Source: Deinococcus indicus
GTDB lineage: Bacteria; Deinococcota; Deinococci; Deinococcales; Deinococcaceae
Assembly (NCBI RefSeq): GCF_002198095.1
Contig: NZ_NHMK01000010.1
Coordinates: forward strand, 62,001 to 126,000
Length of the DNA: 64,000 bases
Direction: 5' to 3'
Shown: piece after piece, positions 53,678 to 60,098 of the stretch
Numbering within the stretch: position 1 is the stretch's first letter
How the letters are laid out: every line of letters begins with the position of its first letter
Position numbers and translations under genes: made by a program
Notes under the pieces: generated by a model
The model's input: only the letters and a program-made list of their open reading frames with translations
Databases searched by the model: none
Told to the model about the DNA's origin: nothing

Positions 53678-53842
53678 TCAGCTCAGGTCGATGACGATGC
53701 TGCAGGAGAAGCGCGGGCTGAGCGACGCGCCAGCCTCGGGCAGGTCGTAGGCGTCCTCCTCTACGGCGACACTCACGTCCTCCAGGTGCAGGTCGTTCAG
53801 TTCGAGGGCTTCGGGGATGGCGGTCGTGGTCGGCTCGTTCAT
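53678..53842 (-). CDS. RiPP precursor peptide 3 (54 aa)
   Basis: ATG at 53842 with CAGGAGTCCAC ahead. Leader MNEPTTTAIPEALELNDLHL then EDVSVAVEEDAYDLPEAGA; putative core SLSPRFSCSIVIDLS. Belongs to the RFSCS subgroup (with precursors 1 and 2), in which the residue after the Cys is Ser, the arrangement needed for a thiazole-dehydroalanine pair. About 200 bases separate successive copies, with conserved spacers. Confidence 0.85.
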   Translation of the reverse strand: MNEPTTTAIPEALELNDLHLEDVSVAVEEDAYDLPEAGASLSPRFSCSIVIDLS

Positions 53843-53888
53843 GTGGACTCCTGTGGTGTCGTGGGAAGGCAGGAAGAACAGCGGGTTT

Positions 53889-54050
53889 TTACAGCTCGAT
53901 GATGATGCTGCAGGAGAAGCGCGGGCTGGCCGAGGCGCCGGCCTCGGGCAGGTCGTAGGCGTCCTCCTCGACAGCGACGCTCACGTCCTCCAGGTGCAGG
54001 TCGTTCAGTTCGATGACTTCGGGGATGGCGGTCGTGGTCGGCTCGTTCAT
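53889..54050 (-). CDS. RiPP precursor peptide 2 (53 aa)
   Basis: ATG at 54050 with CAGGAGTCCAC ahead. Leader MNEPTTTAIPEVIELNDLHL then EDVSVAVEEDAYDLPEAGA; putative core SASPRFSCSIIIEL. The LNDL...SVAVE...EAGAS pattern is close to what I recall for the thiomuracin precursor leader, supporting a thiopeptide-like class. Nearly identical to precursors 1 and 3 except for the core's second residue and the C-terminal tail. Confidence 0.88.
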   Translation of the reverse strand: MNEPTTTAIPEVIELNDLHLEDVSVAVEEDAYDLPEAGASASPRFSCSIIIEL

Positions 54051-54105
54051 GTGGACTCCTGTGGTGTCGTGGGAAGGCGGGAACGGAGACGGTCGGCGCG
54101 GAAAC

Positions 54106-54270
54106 TTACTCTCGGGCGATGATGATGCTGCAGGAGAAGCGCGGGCTGAGCGACGCACCCGCTTCGGGCAGGTCGTAGGCGTCCTCCTCGACGGCGACGC
54201 TCACGTCTTCCAGGTGCAGGTCGTTCAGCTCGAGGGCTTCGGGGATGGCGGTCGTGGTCGGTTCGTTCAT
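54106..54270 (-). CDS. RiPP precursor peptide 1 (54 aa)
   Basis: First gene of the operon; ATG at 54270 with AGGGAGTCCAC ahead (the frame is open further upstream without similarity to the paralogues). Leader MNEPTTTAIPEALELNDLHL then EDVSVAVEEDAYDLPEAGA; putative core SLSPRFSCSIIIARE. Ser at core positions 1, 3, 7 and 9, Cys at 8, Pro at 4, Arg at 5. The promoter should lie in the 465-base gap upstream. Confidence 0.88.
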   Translation of the reverse strand: MNEPTTTAIPEALELNDLHLEDVSVAVEEDAYDLPEAGASLSPRFSCSIIIARE

Positions 54271-54735
54271 GTGGACTCCCTGGGGCGCCTTCCTGGCGAA
54301 CGGCTGTTGATTTCTGGTTCCTCGCCACGCTGGCCCTGTTGATCGGTTGCGGTGGATGCTCGCTGGCGAGCGTTCCCTTGCACTGTCAATGTGGAGGCCG
54401 GACTGCAGGTCAGTTCCTCGAAACGTCAGCGTGCCACTCGCTGTGAAGTGCCGCCCTGTGCTGTAGAACGTGGTGTCTTGCCCTCGCTCTGCATTCAAGC
54501 TACGAACCCACCGGGGACGCGGCAGGGACAGGCCCGGAGACAGACCTGCGCCCGACTGGCCGGCCCACCTGCAGCCGTGAGCACTCCATGAACACGCGCC
54601 CTGGCCGTCGCCCCCCAGGCGGCCCGGCTGCCTTTCGACACCGTCCCAGGCACGAAAACCCTGCCTTCAGGCCTGCGCCGGTGTCCCCGCCCTGTCCCCA
54701 CGCCGGGAGGAGAGTGGACGCCGGAGGTAGTCCCT
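54271..54735. promoter_or_regulatory. Divergent region between RiPP operon and MFS exporter
   Basis: 465 bases without a supported gene. A perfect dyad GCTCGC tg GCGAGC lies at 54358-54371, and a minus-strand TTGACA at 54389-54384 is a candidate -35 for the precursor operon, although no good -10 was found at the right distance. The MFS gene has GCCGGAGGTAGTCCCT ahead of its ATG. No regulator gene is adjacent. Confidence 0.35.
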
Positions 54736-55971
54736 ATGCGAGCGAACCCGCCCACCCGACTCTGGAACCGCCACTTCACGCTGTTTCTCCTCGGCACCAC
54801 GCAGTCCGTCTTCGGCAGTACCCTCACCGCCGTGGCGATGGCGTTCCTGGTCCTCGAACTGACCGGGTCCGCGGCCGCCACCGGCCTGACCATCGCCCTG
54901 GCCACCCTGCCGCACGTGTTCGGTCCGCTGGCCGGCACGCTGGTCGACCGCATGTCCCTGCGGATCCCCCTGATCGCCGGGGACATCGCCCAGGGCGTCC
55001 TGGCCCTCGTGACGTGGGTGCTGGCCGTGAACGGGGTCCTGCCGGTCGGGTTCATCTACGCCTCGGCGCTGCTCAGCGGCGTCATCACCGTATTCTACCG
55101 GCCCGCCTCCGAGGCGCTGCTCCCGACCCTGGTCCCCAGGACCGAACTGGTCCGCGCGAACACCATCCTGCACGGCGGCACGCAGACCGTCACGCTGCTC
55201 GGGTACGGCGTGTCCGGCTGGCTGGTCACGGCCATCGGCGTGAAACCGGCCCTGCTGGTCGACGCCCTCAGCTTCTTCGTGATGGGCAGCCTGTTCCTGC
55301 TGATCGCCATGCCGCCCGTCGCCAGCGACCCGCGCCAGCAGACGTTCCTTCAGGACCTGCGGGGGGGCTTCGCGGCGCTGCGCAGCATCCCGGTCCTGGG
55401 GGCGCTGGTCGGCGTCGGGTTCGTGGTGATGGCTGCCATGGCCCCGCTGAACATGCTGCTGCCCAAACTCTCGGTCGACCTGGGCCTGAGCGCGCAGGGC
55501 TACAGTTCGAGCATGATGGCCCTGACGGTCGGCATGATCGTCGGCAGCGCCGTGATCGCCTGGATGGGCAACCGTTTCCGGGCGCGGCCCGCCGTCACGC
55601 TGGGCCTGTTGATCTGCGCTGTGTTCTACGCGCTGCTGACCTTCGCGCAGAGCATCCCCGGCCTGATGGCCCTGACGTTCCTGCTGGGGCTGGGCATGAG
55701 CGCCAACCAGGCGGGCACCATGTACCTGATCCAGACGCTCACGCCCCCGCAGTACCTCGGGAGGGTCTTCGCGGTGGTCATGTCCAGCATGATGCTGGCC
55801 CTGCCGCTGACGCTGTTCCTGCTGGCGCCCATCGCCGACCGGGTGCAGAGTGCGGCCGTCTTCGCCGGCGCGGCGGCCGTGATCCTGTGCACGGTGGCCG
55901 CCTGGATGGTCCTGCAGCGGCAACCGGCCGCGCCGGCCAGCCCTGACCTTCTGGCCGGCGCGAACGACTGA
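54736..55971 (+). CDS. MFS transporter (drug/peptide exporter type), 411 aa
   Basis: Twelve predicted membrane helices and no signal peptide. The first loop has GTLVDRMSLRIPLIAGDI, the MFS motif A region (G-x-L-x-D-R). The sequence resembles the MFS_3/EntS-like exporters that often accompany natural-product clusters. It is divergent from the RiPP operon and is the only transporter near it, so export of, or self-protection against, the product is a reasonable inference. The TGA stop overlaps a remnant of the dispersed repeat. A bidirectional terminator follows at 56076. Confidence 0.85.
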   Translation: MRANPPTRLWNRHFTLFLLGTTQSVFGSTLTAVAMAFLVLELTGSAAATGLTIALATLPHVFGPLAGTLVDRMSLRIPLIAGDIAQGVLALVTWVLAVNGVLPVGFIYASALLSGVITVFYRPASEALLPTLVPRTELVRANTILHGGTQTVTLLGYGVSGWLVTAIGVKPALLVDALSFFVMGSLFLLIAMPPVASDPRQQTFLQDLRGGFAALRSIPVLGALVGVGFVVMAAMAPLNMLLPKLSVDLGLSAQGYSSSMMALTVGMIVGSAVIAWMGNRFRARPAVTLGLLICAVFYALLTFAQSIPGLMALTFLLGLGMSANQAGTMYLIQTLTPPQYLGRVFAVVMSSMMLALPLTLFLLAPIADRVQSAAVFAGAAAVILCTVAAWMVLQRQPAAPASPDLLAGAND

Positions 55972-55998
55972 TCCGGACTCCGATAGAGAGGCCTGCAG
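55969..55998 (+). repeat. Remnant end of the dispersed palindromic repeat
   Basis: TGATCCGGACTCCGAT followed by GAGAGGCCTGCAG resembles the start of copy B read on its minus strand (TGATACGGACTCCGAT). The TGA is the stop codon of the MFS gene. Only the end is recognisable. Confidence 0.45.
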
Positions 55999-56075
55999 CG
56001 CCGCCAGGGCCGGGCAGGACGAGGGAAAGCGGGTGGCGGGCCGGTCGGAGGAACGGGAGGCAGGTGGATTCCAGA

Positions 56076-56115
56076 GCAGAGGCAGGGCCGGTCAGATGAC
56101 CGGCCCTGCCTCTGC
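56076..56115. terminator. Perfect 40-base palindrome, bidirectional terminator
   Basis: GCAGAGGCAGGGCCGGTCA (56076-56094), spacer GA, then its exact complement (56097-56115). It lies between the convergent MFS gene and the second aldehyde-oxidoreductase operon, so it probably terminates both. Confidence 0.85.
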
Positions 56116-56185
56116 GTACTGCGGGATCCGTGCAGCCCCGGAGAGCTGCAGTTCCGGGGTATGAACGAACCGGACGCGACGCGGC

Positions 56186-58462
56186 TCAGCCCAGCAGCTT
56201 GTCCACGGTGATGGGCGTACTGCGGATGCGTTTACCGGTGGCGTGGTGAATGGCGTTGGCGATGGCGGCGGCCGTGCCGACGATGCCGAGTTCCCCGGCG
56301 CCGCGCGCGCCGAGGGCGCTGGTGTGGAAGTCCGGGTGGCCGTTCAGGGCGATGGCGCGGACCTCGCCGATGTCGGCGTTGACGGGAATGTGGTAGTCGG
56401 CGAGGTTGGCGTTCAGGACGAGTCCGGTGGCGGGGTCGGTCTCGCCCTGTTCGTGCAGCGCGGCGGACACGCCCCAGATCAGGCCGCCGATCAGCTGGCT
56501 CTCGGCGGTCTTGGCGTTCAGGACCTGCCCGATGTCGAACGCGCCGACGATGCGGGACACGCGGGGCGTCATGAAGTCCGGGTCGACGCGCACCTCGACG
56601 AACACCGCCCCGAACGAGTAGCGGGCGTGGGTGTCCGTGACCGCCTCAATCATGCCGTCCTGTCCCTGTTTCAGGGCGTCGAGTTCCTTCTGGCCGCCGC
56701 CGCTGGGGATGATCTCGCGGTACGTTTCGTGCTGGTCGCGGCCCGCGCGGGTCAGGATGTCGGTCAGGGGGTCGCGGAGCGTGCCGGCGTGCAGCGCGCC
56801 GCCGCGCACCTCGATGTCGATGGGCGCGAGGCCGTGCAGAGGGCTGAGCGGGTCGTTCACGGCGAGGTCCGTGAGTTCCTGCCGGAGGCCCTGCGCGGCG
56901 GCCAGGACGGCGCTGCCGACGCTGCCGGCGGTGCGGCTGCCGCCACTGTAGCCGTTCTTGGGCAGGCGGCTGTCGCCGAGTTTCACGGTGACGCGTTCCA
57001 GGTCGGTGCCGAGTGCGTCGGCGGCGATCTGCGCGAGGATAGAGTACGTGCCGGTCCCGATGTCGTGCGAGCCGGCCTCGACGTCCACGCGGCCGTCGGC
57101 GTGCAGGCGGGCGCGGGCGGTCGCGGCGCTGGCGTACACGGGGTACGCGGCGGTCGCCATGCCCCAGCCGATCAGGGTGTCGCCGTCTTTCATGCTGCCG
57201 GGTTCGGGCGTGCGGCGCTCCCAGCCGAACGCCCCGGCGGCGCGGTCGTAGCATTCGAGCAGGTGCTTGCTGGAGAACGGTTTGCCGCTTTCCGGGTCGG
57301 TGTCGGCGTGGTGGCGGCGGCGGAATTCCAGGGGGTCCAGTCCGGCCTCGGCGGCCAGTTCGTCCATCAGGACTTCCAGGCCGAAGCTGCCGCTGGCCTC
57401 GCCGGGGGCGCGCATCATGATGTTCGGCCCGGCGTGCGTCTGCACGAGTGTCTGCTTGAACTCCATGTGCTCGGTGGCGTACAGCATCTTGGGAATCATG
57501 CCCACCTGTTCGGGGAACAGGTCGGCGGGGCCGGTCTGGGTGTGGGCGTGCAGTTCCAGCGCGCTGATCTGCGGGCCGTCCAGCGCGGCGCGGTACTCGC
57601 TGCGGGTGGCGGCGCGGTACCCGACGGCGGCGAACATCTGCGCGCGGGTCAGGACCAGTTTCACGGGGCGGCGCAGGACCCGCGCGGCGAGCGCCGTGAC
57701 CAGCAGGTGCGGCCAGCTGGTGGCCTTGCTGCCGAACCCCCCGCCCACGAAGGGACTGACGACGTGCACGTCCTCCGGTTCCAGGCCGAGGGCGGCGGCC
57801 AGGGTGCCCTGCGCGGACTGCATCCACTGGGTGGGTTCGTAGATCGTGACGCGTTCGTCGCCGTCCCAGTCGGCGATCACGGCGTGCATTTCCATGGGGT
57901 TGTGGTGCTGGACGGGCGTGTCGTACGTGCGCTCGATCACGTGGGGCGCGTGTTTCAGGATTCTGCCGGGCTTCCCGCGCGAGTGACCCAGCGGCGGCAG
58001 GGGCTTGCGGGCCAGCAGGGGACCGTCCAGCGCGGCCTGCAACGTGGCGTGGTGCGGCCGGCGGTCGTACTCGATCTCGACGAGCAGCGCGGCGTGCCGG
58101 GCGGCTTCCAGCGTCTGCGCGACGACCAGCGCGACCGGCTCGCCCCGGTACGAGATCTCCGGCCCCTGGAACGGCAGGAGGCTGGTGCCGGCCGGGCCGC
58201 GCGGGTATCCCCCGACCTTGCCCATGTTCCAGCCGTCCGACTGGTGACTGAACACGTCCAGCACGCCCGGCACCTGCCGCGCCGCTGCCGTGTCCAGGCG
58301 GCTGACGCGCCCGTGCGCGCAGGCGGCGCTGATCAGGACGGCGTGCAGCACGCCCGGCAGGTCGTGTTCGGCGGCGAAGGTGGCCTCGCCGCGCACCTTG
58401 GCGGGTCCGTCCACGCGACTGACGCGGGCGCCCACGTACTTCTTCTGATCTCCAGCGGTCAT
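56186..58462 (-). CDS. Molybdopterin-binding subunit, second PaoC/YagR-like enzyme
   Basis: The frame is open to 59083, but similarity starts at MTAGDQKKYVGARVSRVDGPAKVRGEATFAAEH, so the ATG at 58462 is chosen (758 aa). Moco motifs: PFVGGGFGSKATSW, RAPGEASGSFGLEVLMDELA, GYSGGSRTAGSVGSAVLAA and the catalytic-Glu motif GAGELGIVG near the end. It is paralogous to the product of 11861-14068 (same architecture, clearly diverged). Aldehyde or N-heterocycle hydroxylation is expected. No Moco-insertion chaperone (XdhC/PaoD type) is encoded beside either operon. Confidence 0.87.
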   Translation of the reverse strand: MTAGDQKKYVGARVSRVDGPAKVRGEATFAAEHDLPGVLHAVLISAACAHGRVSRLDTAAARQVPGVLDVFSHQSDGWNMGKVGGYPRGPAGTSLLPFQGPEISYRGEPVALVVAQTLEAARHAALLVEIEYDRRPHHATLQAALDGPLLARKPLPPLGHSRGKPGRILKHAPHVIERTYDTPVQHHNPMEMHAVIADWDGDERVTIYEPTQWMQSAQGTLAAALGLEPEDVHVVSPFVGGGFGSKATSWPHLLVTALAARVLRRPVKLVLTRAQMFAAVGYRAATRSEYRAALDGPQISALELHAHTQTGPADLFPEQVGMIPKMLYATEHMEFKQTLVQTHAGPNIMMRAPGEASGSFGLEVLMDELAAEAGLDPLEFRRRHHADTDPESGKPFSSKHLLECYDRAAGAFGWERRTPEPGSMKDGDTLIGWGMATAAYPVYASAATARARLHADGRVDVEAGSHDIGTGTYSILAQIAADALGTDLERVTVKLGDSRLPKNGYSGGSRTAGSVGSAVLAAAQGLRQELTDLAVNDPLSPLHGLAPIDIEVRGGALHAGTLRDPLTDILTRAGRDQHETYREIIPSGGGQKELDALKQGQDGMIEAVTDTHARYSFGAVFVEVRVDPDFMTPRVSRIVGAFDIGQVLNAKTAESQLIGGLIWGVSAALHEQGETDPATGLVLNANLADYHIPVNADIGEVRAIALNGHPDFHTSALGARGAGELGIVGTAAAIANAIHHATGKRIRSTPITVDKLLG

Positions 58463-59478
58463 GCCCTTCCCCCCTGATCGGCAGTCTGGCCGTCCCCGTG
58501 TCCGTCGGCGGCTTCGCCGGCCTGCGCGGCCAGCAGCGCCCGGACGATCACGCGGGCCGTCAAAGGCACCTTGAAGGCGTTCTGTTCCAGCGGGGTCGCG
58601 CCGGCCAGCGCGCGGCGCGCGGCGTTCTCGAAGGTCTCGCGGGTGGCGGGCTGGCCGGTCAGGGCCGCCTCGGCTTCCGGGGACCGCCAGGGTTTCGTGC
58701 CCACACCGCCCAGCACCACGCGCGCCGCGCGGATCACACCATCCTGAACGTCCAGCAGGGCCGCGCAGGAACTCAGCGCGAACTCGTAACTCTCGCGGTC
58801 GCGGACCTTCAGGTACACGCCGCTCCCGGCGGGCGGGGCGGGCAGGGTGATCGCGGTGATCAGCTCTCCCTCCCGCAGGTCGTGTTCCAAGTGGGGCGTC
58901 TGGCCGGGCAGCAGGTTGAAGTCCTCGAGGCTCACCTCGCGCTCGCCGTCCGGGCCGCGCAGCGTCAGGATGGCGCCGTACGCGACGAGGGCCACGCTGG
59001 CATCCGACGGGTGCAGGGCCACGCAGGCGTCGGACGTGCCCAGGACCGCCTGCTTGCGGTGGTGACCGGCGATGGCGCCGCACCCGGACCCCGGCTCGCG
59101 CTTGTTGCAGGCCGTGAACGACGTATCCCGGAAGTACGGGCAGCGGGTGCGCTGCATGACGTTCCCGCCCATGCTCGCCATGTTGCGGATCTGCTGCGAC
59201 GCGCCCGCCAGCAGCGCGTTCCGCAGCGCCGGGTACCGCGCGGCGATGAGTGGATGATCGGCCACCTGTGCCATGCTGGCCAGCGCCCCGATCCGCACGC
59301 CACCGCCGTGCTCGGCGATGTCCACCAGCGGCAGCGCCGTGATGTCCGTCACCTGCGCCGGGCGTTCCACGTCCAGTTTCATCAGGTCGATCAGGGTCGT
59401 GCCGCCCGCCAGGAACCGGCCCGGCTGCCCGGCCGCCTCGCCGACCTCCTGCGCGCGGACGTATGTGAAGGGCCTCAC
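58459..59478 (-). CDS. FAD-binding subunit, second PaoB/YagS-like enzyme
   Basis: GTG start at 59478 overlapping the 2Fe-2S gene stop by four bases; 339 aa. FAD motifs RFLAGGTTLIDLMKLD and GASQQIRNMASMGGNVMQRTRC. The cysteine-rich insertion ([21 protein letters not shown]) typical of PaoB is present, as in the first operon. The C-terminal tail is Ala/Gly/Asp-rich (AAQAGEAADGHGDGQTADQ). It overlaps the Mo-subunit gene by four bases. Confidence 0.86.
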   Translation of the reverse strand: MRPFTYVRAQEVGEAAGQPGRFLAGGTTLIDLMKLDVERPAQVTDITALPLVDIAEHGGGVRIGALASMAQVADHPLIAARYPALRNALLAGASQQIRNMASMGGNVMQRTRCPYFRDTSFTACNKREPGSGCGAIAGHHRKQAVLGTSDACVALHPSDASVALVAYGAILTLRGPDGEREVSLEDFNLLPGQTPHLEHDLREGELITAITLPAPPAGSGVYLKVRDRESYEFALSSCAALLDVQDGVIRAARVVLGGVGTKPWRSPEAEAALTGQPATRETFENAARRALAGATPLEQNAFKVPLTARVIVRALLAAQAGEAADGHGDGQTADQGGRA

Positions 59479-59990
59479 TGCCCCGCTCCGGCGCCCTGAC
59501 CCGACGTTCCGGCCACGTCCTGAATGGCCGCCACGATCTGCGGGTACGCCGCGCAGCGGCACAGGTTCCCGCTCATGAACTCGCGGATGGCGTCCGCGTT
59601 CCCGGCCTGGGCCTGCTCCACGCACGCCACGGCGCTCATGATCTGACCCGGCGTACAGTACCCGCACTGGAAGGCGTCGTGCTCGATGAACGCCGCCTGC
59701 ATCGGGTGCAGCCCGCCCTCCGGGGCGAGGCCCTCGATGGTCGTGACCGCGCGGCCCTCGCAGCTCAGGGCCAGGGTCAGACAGCTCAGGTGCGTCTGGC
59801 CGTCCACATGCACGGTGCAGGCCCCGCACTGCCCGTGATCGCAGCCCTTCTTAGTGCCGGTCAGGTGCAACCGCTCGCGCAGGACGTCCAGCAGGGTCGC
59901 CTGCACAGGCACGTGAACTTCCTCCTGCTTGCCGTTCACCGATAAGGTCAGGGCAAGGTCCGGGTCGGGCAGGGTAGCGCTATGGGACAT
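59475..59990 (-). CDS. 2Fe-2S subunit, second PaoA/YagT-like enzyme
   Basis: I prefer the ATG at 59990 (MSHSATLPDPDLALTLSVNG), which has GGAGGAACCCGAC ahead, over the ATG at 60005; 171 aa. Cluster ligands: [28 protein letters not shown] and [12 protein letters not shown]. There is no export signal, so the complex should be cytoplasmic. First gene of the operon; divergence from the copy at 15036 is mainly at the termini. Confidence 0.88.
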   Translation of the reverse strand: MSHSATLPDPDLALTLSVNGKQEEVHVPVQATLLDVLRERLHLTGTKKGCDHGQCGACTVHVDGQTHLSCLTLALSCEGRAVTTIEGLAPEGGLHPMQAAFIEHDAFQCGYCTPGQIMSAVACVEQAQAGNADAIREFMSGNLCRCAAYPQIVAAIQDVAGTSGQGAGAGQ

Positions 59991-60098
59991 GTCGGGTTCC
60001 TCCACCCTCCACGCTACCCGTCATGTGGAATGGCTGACAGTCGGTTGTTGTTCAGGCGGTGTTAACCTCCCTGCAGTTGAAATTCATGCGCTTGCCCC

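Noticed and set aside
53229..54270. Five near-identical blocks at about 210-base spacing, possible CRISPR or simple repeat array
   Set aside because: Each block is a complete small gene with its own ribosome site, start and stop; variation falls at codon third positions and in the core, so these are precursor paralogues.
54588..55946. 452-codon plus-strand frame overlapping the MFS gene
   Set aside because: Shadow in another frame; the MFS frame at 54736 encodes twelve membrane helices.
56243..58477. 744-codon plus-strand frame antisense to the molybdenum subunit
   Set aside because: Shadow of a clear Moco-binding subunit; composition is non-protein-like.
58463..59083. N-terminal extension of the second molybdenum subunit
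   Set aside because: Same effect: the open frame runs through the FAD gene; the true N-terminus is at 58462.
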